Of a stretch of DNA of 64,000 nt, positions 41,709-50,299 are shown one piece after another. Position 1 is the stretch's first letter, and every line of letters begins with the position of its first letter. The notes under the pieces are model-generated. The model searched no databases, was not told the DNA's origin, and was given only the letters and a program-made list of their open reading frames with translations. Position numbers and translations under genes: made by a program. This DNA is from Lutacidiplasma sp049802875 (GTDB lineage: Archaea > Thermoplasmatota > Thermoplasmata > Lutacidiplasmatales > UBA184): NCBI GenBank assembly GCA_049802875.1, contig JBARNH010000054.1, positions 25,529 to 89,528 on the forward strand, written 5' to 3'.

Positions 41709-43625
41709 ATGCCGCAAGAGTCCGTTTCCGTCTCCGCGTACGACGCGAGTTCCATCCAGATCCTGGAGGGACTTTCCGCGGTCCGGCGACGCCCCGGGAT
41801 GTACATCGGGTCGACCGACGCCCGCGGTCTCCACCAGCTGGTGACCGAGGTCGTCGATAACTCGATCGACGAGGTCCTAGCGGGGGCGTGTACCCAGATC
41901 GACGTCGCCCTCCATCAGGACGGGTCGTGCTCGGTCAAGGACAACGGACGCGGGATTCCGGTCGAGGAGCACCCGAAGTACCACCGACCCACGCTCGAGA
42001 TCGTCATGACCGTGCTCCACGCCGGCTCGAAGTTCGACCGGAACGCCTACAAAGTCTCGGGAGGGTTGCACGGCGTCGGCGTCCACGTCGTCAACGCGCT
42101 CAGTGAGTGGCTGGAGATCCGCGTCCGGCGCGGTGGCCACAAGTACTTCCAGCGGTACGAGCGCGGAGCCCCCGTCGCGCCCGTCGAGATGGTCGGACCG
42201 TCCGACTCGACCGGGACCGAGACCCGATTCAAGCCCGACGGCACCGTGCTCGAGACGACGTCCTTCGATAAGGGGACGATCGAACGCCGCCTGAAGGAGC
42301 TCTCGTTCCTCAATGCCGGCGTCACGATCACCTTCCACGACGAGCGCGACGACACGTCGGCCGTGTTCCATCACGCGGGGGGGATCGCGGAGTTCGTCGA
42401 GGACGTGAACTCTTCTTCGAACCCGCTCTTCCGACCCCCGATCTATCTGCACGCCAAGCGGGACACGACGGACATCGAGCTGGCCCTGCAGTACAACGAC
42501 GGGTACAACGAGACGACGCTCGCCTTCGTGAACAATATCAACACTATCGACGGCGGGAGCCATGTCGTCGGGCTGCGGGCGGGGTTGACCCGTACCCTCA
42601 ACGACTACGCGCGCAAGCGAGGTTTCGTCAAGGCCGACAAGGAGAGTCTCACCGGAGAGGACGTCCGCGAAGGACTCGTGGCCGTGCTCTCGGTCAAGGT
42701 GCTCGAGCCCCAGTTCGAGGGTCAGACGAAGGCACGGCTCGGGAACTCCGAAGTCAAGGGCCAGGTCGAGAGCGCGGTGAATGAGAAGCTCGCGGAGTTC
42801 CTCGAGGAGCACCCCCCGGTCGGTCAGGCGCTGATCTCGAAAGCCGTTCAGGCGGCGCAGGCACGGGAGGCGGCGAGGAAGGCCCGCGAGCTCACTCGTC
42901 GTAAGGGCTTGCTCGAAGGCGGAGGGCTACCGGGGAAGCTCGCCGACTGTCACTCCCGCGATCCGGCGATCTGCGAGCTCTTCCTCGTCGAGGGGGACAG
43001 TGCGGGGGGAACCGCGAAACAGGGCCGCGACCGCGAGTTCCAGGCGGTGCTTCCACTGCGGGGAAAGATCCTGAACGTCGAGAAGGCCCGTCTCGACAAG
43101 ATGCTCCAGAACGAGCACATCCGTGCCCTGATCATGGCGATCGGGATCGGGATCGGGGACGAGACCGACCTCTCGCGCCTTCGGTATCACAAGATCATCC
43201 TCATGACGGACGCCGACGTGGACGGATCTCACATCCGGACGCTCCTGCTCACGCTCTTTTACCGGAAGATGCCGTTGCTGATTAGCGAGGGCCACGTCTT
43301 CATCGCGCAGGCCCCGCTCTATCGGATCCAGAAGGGCGCCCGGTTCCATTGGGCGTATTCCGACGAGGAGCGAGACGGGATCCTCAAGGAGTTCGGTGGG
43401 ATGAAGGGGGTCGTCATCCAACGGTACAAAGGGTTGGGAGAGATGAACGCGGGTCAGCTCGCGGATACCACCATGCGTCCGGGAGCCCGGACCCTGCTCC
43501 GGGTCACGGTCGACGACGCCGCCCGCGCCAACATGCTCTTCCAGGTGTTGATGGGAGAGGAAGTCGAGCCCCGCCGCCAATACATCCAAGATCACGCGGT
43601 GGAAGTGACGAACCTCGACATTTAG
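41709..43625 (+). CDS. gyrB: DNA gyrase subunit B
   Basis: The 638-aa ATPase subunit of gyrase drives negative supercoiling. The GHKL ATPase part has VVDNSIDEVLAG, KDNGRGIPVEEHP and SGGLHGVGVHVVNALSEW. The transducer follows, and then the TOPRIM domain with VEGDSAGGTAKQGRDR and MTDADVDGSHIRTLLLT. The end IQRYKGLGEMNAGQL and DIxD-type tail are typical. Gyrase in Euryarchaeota is of bacterial origin, and Thermoplasmatota commonly carry it. gyrA, often adjacent, is not in this window. The ATG at 41709 was chosen over upstream in-frame codons because the conserved region begins about 15 residues later. Confidence 0.95.
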   Translation: MPQESVSVSAYDASSIQILEGLSAVRRRPGMYIGSTDARGLHQLVTEVVDNSIDEVLAGACTQIDVALHQDGSCSVKDNGRGIPVEEHPKYHRPTLEIVMTVLHAGSKFDRNAYKVSGGLHGVGVHVVNALSEWLEIRVRRGGHKYFQRYERGAPVAPVEMVGPSDSTGTETRFKPDGTVLETTSFDKGTIERRLKELSFLNAGVTITFHDERDDTSAVFHHAGGIAEFVEDVNSSSNPLFRPPIYLHAKRDTTDIELALQYNDGYNETTLAFVNNINTIDGGSHVVGLRAGLTRTLNDYARKRGFVKADKESLTGEDVREGLVAVLSVKVLEPQFEGQTKARLGNSEVKGQVESAVNEKLAEFLEEHPPVGQALISKAVQAAQAREAARKARELTRRKGLLEGGGLPGKLADCHSRDPAICELFLVEGDSAGGTAKQGRDREFQAVLPLRGKILNVEKARLDKMLQNEHIRALIMAIGIGIGDETDLSRLRYHKIILMTDADVDGSHIRTLLLTLFYRKMPLLISEGHVFIAQAPLYRIQKGARFHWAYSDEERDGILKEFGGMKGVVIQRYKGLGEMNAGQLADTTMRPGARTLLRVTVDDAARANMLFQVLMGEEVEPRRQYIQDHAVEVTNLDI

Positions 43626-43717
43626 GAGGACCGTTCACGCCAGCGGCCAAAGTATCGACCCTCGCCGACGCCCTGACCGCCATCGGTCATCCCGGTCTTT
43701 CATCGTCGAGGCGCCCG

Positions 43718-44608
43718 GTGCTCCGGACCCACGACGCCTCGCTTCTCACGCTCGCTACGCTGGGCGCGGACGGGGGCCCGGAGTGGCACGGGATCTGGAT
43801 CGACACGGAGGGGGTCCGCCCGCTCGGACCGAGCGTTCCGCCCAGTCTCCTCCTGGAGGGGGCGAAAGTGGCCCCCGCCACGGTGGCATTGGTCGACCTG
43901 GCCCAGGCGGCCTACCGTTCGTACATCGAGTGGCTCGAAATCCTCGGCGGACGGTTGGACTCGCTCGAAGGTCAGCCGGACCCCGTGCCCTTATCCGAGC
44001 TCGGCGCGCTGTTGCACGCGCTCGCGGGAACTCGAAAGCAGATCGTACGACTCGAGGTCCTGCTGGCCGAACTCGACGGAACGCTCGGAGCCAAATTTCC
44101 CGGGCTCGAGGCGTACCTTCCCCCCCTACGGGCCGAGGTCGCGCACCTCGACGAGCTCTCCGCCGGCCTCGCCCAGGCGGTCCGAGACCTCGTCGCCATC
44201 CGGAACGCCGTCGAGGCGAACCGGCTGTCCGCGGTGGCGAACCGGCTCGGAGAGGTATCGAACCGGGTCGCAACGCTCGCGAACACCTCCAACCTCCGCA
44301 TGCTCGGCGTGGCCTACATCGCCCTGGTCCTCGCGCTGGTCAGCGTCGTCGTCTTGATCCCAAATACCGCGGCGACGATCCTCGGGGTGCCGACCGCAGC
44401 GTGGGTCCCCGGTTACTGGGTGAGCACGATCCTCATCGTGCTGGCCGTCGTCCCGATCGTCGTGGTGTTTTCGCGCCCGTGGGTCCGGAACACCCTCCGG
44501 GGGCTGGGCAGTTACGAACGGCGAACTGCGGAGGGGATTGCCGACCTTCCGGAGGTCCCGGCCCAGGACGTGGGCGCCGACGCATCTCTTTTACGCCAAT
44601 CTCGATAG
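43718..44608 (+). CDS. CorA-like membrane protein without the GMN motif
   Basis: The 296-aa protein resembles the CorA Mg2+ channel layout: a small N-terminal domain, long helices (ALVDLAQAAYRSYIEWLEIL and AQAVRDLVAIRNAVEANRLS) and two C-terminal membrane helices (about 204-224 and 239-257). The pore motif Gly-Met-Asn expected between the helices is absent, so it may not be a Mg2+ channel. The start is uncertain. GTG at 43718 is the first canonical codon, but the same frame is open from the gyrB stop, where AGGAGG (43624-43629) precedes an ACG at 43637. It probably shares the gyrB transcript. Confidence 0.6.
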   Translation: MLRTHDASLLTLATLGADGGPEWHGIWIDTEGVRPLGPSVPPSLLLEGAKVAPATVALVDLAQAAYRSYIEWLEILGGRLDSLEGQPDPVPLSELGALLHALAGTRKQIVRLEVLLAELDGTLGAKFPGLEAYLPPLRAEVAHLDELSAGLAQAVRDLVAIRNAVEANRLSAVANRLGEVSNRVATLANTSNLRMLGVAYIALVLALVSVVVLIPNTAATILGVPTAAWVPGYWVSTILIVLAVVPIVVVFSRPWVRNTLRGLGSYERRTAEGIADLPEVPAQDVGADASLLRQSR

Positions 44609-44616
44609 GCGACGTC

Positions 44617-45942
44617 GTGGCGCCATCGACTGCCGCTCCACCCCTCGTGATCACCGACGCTTTGGTCGTGACCCAGGACCCCGGGCGCCGCGTGGTACGG
44701 GCCGACGTCCGGGTGGACGGAGGGCGGTTCACCCACATGGGTGCCCACGCGCCGAGGGAGGGAGCCGAGATCGTGGGCGGGCACGATTTCGCACTCGTCC
44801 CCGGATTTGTGAACACACACTCCCACGTCGCGATGACCCCGCTGCGGGGGATCGCGGACGACCGGGACCTTGCGGGGTTCCTCGAGACCCTCTTCGCAGT
44901 CGATGCCCAGCGGACCGAGGTCGACGTGGAGGCCGGCGCGCTCGCGGGGATCGCGGAGATGCTGCTCTCCGGGACCACGTCGTTCCTCGACCTGTACTAC
45001 TTTCAGGACGCTACCGCGCGCGCGGTCGAATCGTTGGGGATCCGGGGGTTCCTCGGGTGGGCGGTGCTGGATCCGGCGATGACGACGCAGCACGGAAAAC
45101 CGCTCGACAACGCGGAGGGATTCATCGGCCGCTGGAAGGGCCACCCCCTCGTCTCTCCCCTGGTCGCGCCGCAAGGCGTCTACGTGTGCGGGGCGGAGAC
45201 CTGGATCGGCGCGAAGGAGCTCGCGGACCGCCACGGCACCCTCTGCCATTTCCATCTTTCCGAGACGCGCCGAGAGGTCAGCGAGCACCTGACGAAGACC
45301 GGGCGACGTCCAGCGGAATGGCTCGCGGAGATCGGATTCCTTGGGCCGAGAATGGTCGCGGCCCACGCCGTATGGCTCACCGGACACGAGATCGACCTCC
45401 TCGCGAAGGGAGGCGTCGGCATCGCCCACTGCGCCAGCTCCAACCTCAAGCTCGCGTCGGGAGGCGTGGCGCCCGTGGTCGAACTCCGAGCCGCCGGGGC
45501 CACCGTGGGCCTGGGGACCGACTCCGTCGCGAGCAACAACTCCCTCTCGATGCTCCGCGAGATGCACCTGGCGGGGTTGGTCCAAAAAAACCACCGATGG
45601 GACGCCGCCGCGCTGTCGGCACAAGAACTCCTCGACCTCGCGACGATCGACGGTGCGAAGATGTTGGGGCGCGGCGCCGACCTCGGATCGATCGAGGTCG
45701 GGAAGCGGGCAGACTTTTCGTTGGTGCGCCTCGACCACCCCACGCTCGTCCCCGCGCGGCCGGAGGCGATCGTTTCCCACTTGGCCTACTCGGCGGCGGA
45801 GGAAGCGATCGATTCGGTCTACGTCCAGGGCGAACCGGTCGTCCGCGCACGGACGCTGGTGAAAGGCGATTGGTCCGAGATCCGAATCGCGGCCGAGCGG
45901 GCGGCCGACTCGTTGTGGTCGGCCCGGCCCTCGCGGACGTGA
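44617..45942 (+). CDS. Amidohydrolase, SAH/MTA deaminase-like
   Basis: The 441-aa zinc hydrolase fits the cytosine/adenosine deaminase group that includes S-adenosylhomocysteine and methylthioadenosine deaminases. Metal and catalytic residues: NTHSHVAMTPLRG (H-x-H), FHLSETRREV (His and Glu), MVAAHAVWLT (His) and LGTDSVASNNSLSM (Asp). SNLKLASGGVAP is the family's substrate loop. An SAH deaminase route for methionine salvage is known in some archaea, but guanine or other deaminases cannot be excluded. GTG at 44617 has CTTTTA 25-30 nt upstream (44587-44592), inside the end of the CorA-like gene. Confidence 0.85.
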   Translation: MAPSTAAPPLVITDALVVTQDPGRRVVRADVRVDGGRFTHMGAHAPREGAEIVGGHDFALVPGFVNTHSHVAMTPLRGIADDRDLAGFLETLFAVDAQRTEVDVEAGALAGIAEMLLSGTTSFLDLYYFQDATARAVESLGIRGFLGWAVLDPAMTTQHGKPLDNAEGFIGRWKGHPLVSPLVAPQGVYVCGAETWIGAKELADRHGTLCHFHLSETRREVSEHLTKTGRRPAEWLAEIGFLGPRMVAAHAVWLTGHEIDLLAKGGVGIAHCASSNLKLASGGVAPVVELRAAGATVGLGTDSVASNNSLSMLREMHLAGLVQKNHRWDAAALSAQELLDLATIDGAKMLGRGADLGSIEVGKRADFSLVRLDHPTLVPARPEAIVSHLAYSAAEEAIDSVYVQGEPVVRARTLVKGDWSEIRIAAERAADSLWSARPSRT

Positions 45943-45952
45943 CCGCCGGTCC

Positions 45953-46654
45953 CTAGTCGTCCGTGCCCGAGAGCCCCCGACGAAGTTCGGTCGCGAGCTC
46001 TTCGGCGAGCACGGACGGTGGAGCGGAGATCCCCAACTCGCGGAGTCCGACCAAGCGACGCGCTACGGCGGGGTCGGAGATCCCGAAGAGCTGGGAGACG
46101 GCCCCGACGTCGACGGATCTGTGGACCATCCCTTGGTGCAGGAGCGCGGAGCCAGTAAGGTGCTGCGCGGCCCCGCCGAGGATCTGCGGACCGGCGGCGA
46201 GCACCCGGCCGCGCGCACTGAGCACGCAGACATCGGACGAGAGATTGGGCGGTGCGACCCATTCCGCGGCCACCCCGTACCGGCCGAGGAACCGGACCGC
46301 CCCCATACCGAGTCGAGCATACGCGCGAACGAAGTCCCGTCCGACGCTCCGGTGCTCGCGGGGGAGGACGACCGACCACGCGAGGTCCCCCGGGGCGTGG
46401 AGGACACCGGTACCTCCCGAGTGTCGGCGGACGACGGGGAGCCCCGCCCGACGCGCCCGACCGAGGTAGGGCGCGTCCTCCCGCACTCCCACCCCGTACG
46501 AAACGGCGATGTCGGAGAGGACGGTCACGCGAACGGACGGCCCCCCCGAGCGGAGGAGCCGTTCGTCCGCCGCGAACTCCTCGGCGCAGGTCAGTTCCCC
46601 GGGGACGGACACGGTCACGGAACGGGGCTCGGAGCGATGAACGGGACCGGACAC
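45953..46654 (-). CDS. Lipoate-protein ligase A-like (BPL/LplA/LipB fold)
   Basis: The 233-aa protein has the lipoate ligase core: VVRRHSGGTGVLHAPGDLAWSVV corresponds to the family block RRxSGGG-x-V-x-H-x2-G, and a later GPQILGGAAQHLTGSALLHQG gives the second conserved region with bound-substrate contacts. The lysine that usually binds lipoyl-adenylate (in a K-x-GG-type motif) is not obvious, so it may be an octanoyl/lipoyl transferase or a divergent ligase. TCTAAAC (46680-46686) is 26-32 nt before the ATG. Lipoylated enzyme genes are not in the window. Confidence 0.75.
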   Translation of the reverse strand: MSGPVHRSEPRSVTVSVPGELTCAEEFAADERLLRSGGPSVRVTVLSDIAVSYGVGVREDAPYLGRARRAGLPVVRRHSGGTGVLHAPGDLAWSVVLPREHRSVGRDFVRAYARLGMGAVRFLGRYGVAAEWVAPPNLSSDVCVLSARGRVLAAGPQILGGAAQHLTGSALLHQGMVHRSVDVGAVSQLFGISDPAVARRLVGLRELGISAPPSVLAEELATELRRGLSGTDD

Positions 46655-46679
46655 ACCGTCCGGACATGGGCGGCCGATG

Positions 46680-46692
46680 TCTAAACGCTAAG
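46680..46692. promoter_or_regulatory. Adjoining TATA-like boxes between divergent genes
   Basis: TCTAAAC lies 26-32 nt from the lipoate ligase-like start, and the adjoining GCTAAG lies 24-29 nt from the start at 46716 on the other strand. The two boxes touch within a 61-nt spacer. Confidence 0.5.
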
Positions 46693-46715
46693 TGCCCCGC
46701 TCGATTTCCGGCGCT

Positions 46716-47267
46716 ATGGCAGAACTTTCGACCTACGATTTGCATCCGGGGGACGCAGCGCCGGACTTCGCTCTCCCCGGGGTGGACGGCCGGACCTATC
46801 GGCGCGGTGATTTCGACGCGGACCCGTTCCTCCTCGTGACGTTCTGGTGCAACCACTGCCCGTACGTGCAAGCGTGGGAGGGTCGGATGATCGAGATCGG
46901 GCGGAAGTACGCCCCGAAGGGCGTTCGGATCGTCCTCATCAACTCGAACGATGCCCGAGCCTACCCCGAAGACCGATTCGAGTCGATGGCGCTGCGCGCG
47001 AAGGAGCGAAAGTATCCGTTCCCGTACTTGCAGGACGAGTCGCAATCGGTCGCCCACGCTTACGGTGCGCTCGTCACTCCGCACCCCATGCTGTTTGGGC
47101 GCGACCGGAAGCTGCTCTACCAGGGCCGGATCGACAACGACCACCAACACCCGGAACGCGTCACCCAGCACTACCTCGAGCGGGCCTTGGACCAGGCGAT
47201 CGCCGGCGAGGCGGTTCGGCCCGCCGAACTACCGGTGGCGGGTTGTACCGTGAAGTGGCTTCCCTGA
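46716..47267 (+). CDS. Thioredoxin-fold peroxiredoxin-like protein
   Basis: The 183-aa protein has an AhpC/TSA-type thioredoxin fold. GDAAPDFALPGVDGRTY leads to the redox-active motif FWCNHCPYVQAWEGRM (C-x2-C), then PYLQDESQSVAHAYGALVTP with the cis-proline and a DNDHQHPERV segment that recurs in this subfamily. It may act as a thiol oxidoreductase or thiol peroxidase; partners are unknown. The ATG at 46716 is preceded by GCTAAG. Its last 39 nt overlap the end of nop5 on the other strand. Confidence 0.85.
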   Translation: MAELSTYDLHPGDAAPDFALPGVDGRTYRRGDFDADPFLLVTFWCNHCPYVQAWEGRMIEIGRKYAPKGVRIVLINSNDARAYPEDRFESMALRAKERKYPFPYLQDESQSVAHAYGALVTPHPMLFGRDRKLLYQGRIDNDHQHPERVTQHYLERALDQAIAGEAVRPAELPVAGCTVKWLP

Positions 47268-48281
47268 CCGTCCGGAGCGACCGCGCGCCCCGCCGGTCCC
47301 GCGCGCTTCCTTGAGCTTCGTTCGCCGGAGCTCGAAAGCGCGGCCGAGGGACGGGTCGAGCGGGGCCGCCGCTCGATCGAGCCGGGCCGCGATCGCGACC
47401 TTGCCGGCCAGCGTCCGAGCCAGCTTCCCTCGCTCGTAGCGGCCGGCGGACTGAATCGCGGGGTGGAGGAAGAGGAGTCCGTGTCGCGGCGGCGGTGCGT
47501 TGCCCCGGAGGTGCTCGAAGAACGCCCGTTCGGCGCCGAGGACCTGGATCGTACTCGACGGCAAGCGGGCCAATCGGTCGAGCCCTCGCGCTTGTGCGAG
47601 CAGTCGGGCGGTCAGCTCCGGCCCGAGCAACGCGCTGAGATTCGGGGTTTTTGAAGGCACGGCGTCCTTGACGGCGGTCGTGAGTTCGAGGTGGGCGGAG
47701 TCGATCGCGCGATACAGTTCTGCGAGCCGGCGACGGGACTCCCTCACGGCGGGGTCTCCCGGACCGAACGGAGAAGGGGCCCCCTCCTCGAGCGCTCTCC
47801 GTGCCGCCGCCGCGTGATCGCCCGGGTCGACATCCGGGGAGTCGCGGGAGACCCAGCTTCCAAGGCGCTCGCCCACGAGGTTCCGCACTCGGTCGAGGTC
47901 GGACGCAGCGCGCACCGCCTCCTCGAGGTGGATCGACGGGTCCCACGACTCCGTCAGGGCCCGTTCCGCCGCGGCGAGCAGCGCCCGTCGTTGAATGTCG
48001 TGGTCCGTAGTTTCCTCGAAGGTCGGAGGGACTGCGGGAGCTTTGGGGTCCCAATGCAGCCCCCGGTCGGCGAGTCGTCGGTCGCGGGTCATCCACTGCT
48101 CCGCGCCTCGATGGGAGAGGATCTCCTCCTCCTCGGGCGTAACCCCACCGGCGCGTCGAATTCGCGCTCGCTCGGCGAGCTCTGCCTCGCCCATCGGCGC
48201 GAGAGCCGAACGCACGACGCGATCGTGGTCGATGAGAAAAGTACCGAACCAGGTGGAGACGAGCGCAGGGGCCGTGGTCAT
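47229..48281 (-). CDS. nop5: Nop5 (Nop56/58-like) box C/D RNP core protein
   Basis: The 350-aa protein scaffolds box C/D sRNPs that 2'-O-methylate rRNA and tRNA. The N-terminal domain (VSTWFGTFLIDHDRVVRSAL) is followed by a coiled coil and the Nop domain at about 220-310: NLSALLGPELTARLLAQARG, LPSSTIQVLGAERAFFEHL and HGLLFLHPAIQSAGRYERGK. The C-terminal tail is basic with Lys/Arg/Gly repeats. An ATG at 48281 is placed 34-40 nt after the box ATAAATA; the frame continues further upstream without support. Fibrillarin, often adjacent, is not in this window. Confidence 0.9.
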   Translation of the reverse strand: MTTAPALVSTWFGTFLIDHDRVVRSALAPMGEAELAERARIRRAGGVTPEEEEILSHRGAEQWMTRDRRLADRGLHWDPKAPAVPPTFEETTDHDIQRRALLAAAERALTESWDPSIHLEEAVRAASDLDRVRNLVGERLGSWVSRDSPDVDPGDHAAAARRALEEGAPSPFGPGDPAVRESRRRLAELYRAIDSAHLELTTAVKDAVPSKTPNLSALLGPELTARLLAQARGLDRLARLPSSTIQVLGAERAFFEHLRGNAPPPRHGLLFLHPAIQSAGRYERGKLARTLAGKVAIAARLDRAAAPLDPSLGRAFELRRTKLKEARGTGGARGRSGRSGKPLHGTTRHR

Positions 48282-48314
48282 TCCGAGGACTCCCGACGCC
48301 GGAAGGCGTGCCGC

Positions 48315-48321
48315 ATAAATA
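48315..48321. promoter_or_regulatory. Single TATA-like box between nop5 and enoyl-CoA hydratase
   Basis: ATAAATA is the only A/T-rich stretch in the 64-nt spacer. It lies 34-40 nt from the nop5 start and 25-31 nt from the hydratase start, so one box may direct both genes. Confidence 0.55.
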
Positions 48322-48345
48322 GGGCGGCACGGGTCGTCCGGTCCC

Positions 48346-49233
48346 ATGGAGCCGGCACCGGATTTGGTCCGCGCGGCTCGGATCGATCGCACGCTCGTCT
48401 TAACGATCGATCACCCACCGGTCAACGTCCTATCCCGCCGAGTGCTCGAAGCGCTGGAGACCCGACTCGCGGAGGCCGAGGAGGACCCCGAAGTCCGAAC
48501 CGTGGTGCTCACGAGCGCTGCCGAAAAAGCGTTCGCCGCCGGGGCCAACATCCGAGAGATGGCCTCGATGGGACCCGCCGAAGCGTTCGATCATGGCGGA
48601 CGCGGGCAGGCGGTAACGCGTCGGATTGAGCGACTCCCGCTGCCGGTCATTGCGGCCGTCCACGGCGTCTGCCTTGGGGGAGGGTGCGAGATCGCGCTCG
48701 CCTGTGATTTCATCATCGCCAGCTCGGACGCGCAGTTCGGCCAACCCGAAATCAACCTGGGAGTGATGCCAGGGTGGGGGGGCACTCGCCGATTACCGCG
48801 CCGGATCGGTGCGGCTCGAGCGCGCCGATGGATTTTCACGGGACGATCCGTGTCCGCCGACGTCGCGGAGGCGGAGGGGTTGGTCGATCGCGTCGTGCCG
48901 CGGTCGGAGCTCCTGTCGACGGCGCTCGCCCTGTCCGACGAACTGGCTGGCAAACCGGCGCTCGCCCTCGCCGCGGCGAAGTTCGCGATCTTGAACGCGC
49001 TCGACCCGGAGATCGATCGCGGTCTCGCCTACGAGCTCGACCTGTGGGCCCGGCTCTTTGGTACTCAGGGCCAACGCGAAGGGATGAACGCCTTCCTTTC
49101 GAAGCAAGTGCCTCCGGCCCGATCCAGAGCCGATTGGGGTCGTGAGTCGGTGGGATTCCCCTGGGCCAAGGGGCCGGCGTCGGGGCCTTCCATCGGAAAG
49201 CGGAAGAACACAGAAGTGTCCGGTCGAGACTGA
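48346..49233 (+). CDS. Enoyl-CoA hydratase/isomerase family protein
   Basis: The 295-aa crotonase-fold protein hydrates 2-enoyl-CoA. The oxyanion-hole loop is FAAGANIREMASMG and HGVCLGGGCEIALACDF carries the first catalytic Glu. The second Glu of hydratases falls in FGQPEINLGVMPGWGGTRRL, which fits true hydratases. The C-terminal helical region ends in a basic 35-residue tail (about 258-295) not seen in typical members. It may work with the hydroxyacyl-CoA dehydrogenase at 6.4 kb. The stop is 3 nt from the tRNA-Thr gene. Confidence 0.9.
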   Translation: MEPAPDLVRAARIDRTLVLTIDHPPVNVLSRRVLEALETRLAEAEEDPEVRTVVLTSAAEKAFAAGANIREMASMGPAEAFDHGGRGQAVTRRIERLPLPVIAAVHGVCLGGGCEIALACDFIIASSDAQFGQPEINLGVMPGWGGTRRLPRRIGAARARRWIFTGRSVSADVAEAEGLVDRVVPRSELLSTALALSDELAGKPALALAAAKFAILNALDPEIDRGLAYELDLWARLFGTQGQREGMNAFLSKQVPPARSRADWGRESVGFPWAKGPASGPSIGKRKNTEVSGRD

Positions 49234-49236
49234 AAC

Positions 49237-49309
49237 GCCGCGGTGGCTCAGCTGGCAGAGCGGCTCCTTGGTAAGGAGCAGGCCGAGGGTTCAAATCCCT
49301 CCCGCGGCT
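49237..49309 (+). tRNA. tRNA-Thr (anticodon GGT)
   Basis: The 73-nt gene has acceptor stem GCCGCGG with CCGCGGC and discriminator T. The anticodon stem GCTCC/GGAGC encloses TTGGTAA, giving GGT. The T stem GAGGG/CCCTC encloses TTCAAAT. No intron and no CCA. It begins 3 nt after the enoyl-CoA hydratase stop, and no clear TATA-like box is seen, so it may be cut from the hydratase transcript. Confidence 0.94.
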
Positions 49310-49310
49310 G

Positions 49311-49320
49311 ATTTTCTCTG
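49311..49320 (+). terminator. Short T-run after tRNA-Thr
   Basis: ATTTTCTCTG directly follows the tRNA. Archaeal termination uses T-runs, but this one is short. Confidence 0.3.
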
Positions 49321-49380
49321 CCGGCGGCCCCTTCGACCGCTCGAGACCGAGCCCAACAGTTATTGGGGGCCTCGACGCCC

Positions 49381-50169
49381 ATGGTCGCCCCCCGGACCCG
49401 AGCCACGACAATGCCCGACGCAAGGCCACGTTTCGAAGCGATATTGTTGGACCTTTTCGGCACCTTGATCCCCACCGGTAGCCGCGCCTCCCGCGCCCAG
49501 CATCTGGGGGAGATGGCGCGCGTGCTCGAGGTCGATCCTGTCGCGTTCGCGTACGAGTGGCTCGAAAGCTTCGACGCGCGGGCTCGGGGGATCAGGGGCA
49601 GCCTGGAAGAATCCATCGGAACAGTTGCATCGCTGTTGGGAGGTCGGCCAACCCCCGGCCAGGTCCAGCGGGCGGCGGCCATCCGGCTCGATGCTTCTCG
49701 GCGACTGTTGACATCCTGCGGACCCTCCCTCGCCGGTCTGGACGCCCTTCGAAACGCGGGGTGTCGGCTCGCGGTCGTGAGCGACACGTCGGACGAGACC
49801 CCTCGTCTGTGGTCCGTTTCCCCGCTGGCTTCCCGCATCGACGTCACCGTTTTTTCCTGCCTCGAAGGAGTCCGCAAACCCGATCCGAGGATCTATCGAC
49901 TAGCCCTCGGTCGACTCGGCTTGAGCGTGGGAACCTGCGCCTTCGTCGGTGACGGCGGAAGCCATGAGCTGACGGGCGCGGAGGCGATTGGTCTCCCCGC
50001 GTACCAGTACCGCTTTCCCGGCGAAGCCGAGGACTCGGCGTACCGACTCGATGCCGACGAAGGATGGTCGGGTACCAAATTGAGCGACCTCCGCGAGCTG
50101 TTGCACCTCGCTCCGGCGAAACCCGGGAGTGGCGCGGGGTCGGCTTTTCACGCCGAGGTTCGGCTCTGA
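49381..50169 (+). CDS. HAD-superfamily hydrolase
   Basis: The 262-aa protein has the four HAD motifs: I, ILLDLFGTLIPTG (D-x-F-G-T, haloacid dehalogenase-like because the second acid is Phe); II, VVSDTSD; III, GVRKPDPRIY; IV, FVGDGGSHELTGA. The helical cap lies between about 30 and 105. It probably removes phosphate or halide from a small molecule, but the missing second Asp of motif I argues against a standard phosphatase. AGTTATTG at about 49355-49362 is 19-26 nt before the ATG at 49381; another ATG at 49411 is possible. Confidence 0.82.
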   Translation: MVAPRTRATTMPDARPRFEAILLDLFGTLIPTGSRASRAQHLGEMARVLEVDPVAFAYEWLESFDARARGIRGSLEESIGTVASLLGGRPTPGQVQRAAAIRLDASRRLLTSCGPSLAGLDALRNAGCRLAVVSDTSDETPRLWSVSPLASRIDVTVFSCLEGVRKPDPRIYRLALGRLGLSVGTCAFVGDGGSHELTGAEAIGLPAYQYRFPGEAEDSAYRLDADEGWSGTKLSDLRELLHLAPAKPGSGAGSAFHAEVRL

Positions 50170-50299
50170 ACGCCGGTGGGCAGCAAATCCAAGGGCCCTC
50201 TCGGGAGCCCCCTGCCGCGGGCGACTTAGAGGTGCCGTCGAGGTCCGACCAGCGCTTAAATCTCCCTCGACGTGACCTCGGAGGTCCCGGAGAAGGTCA

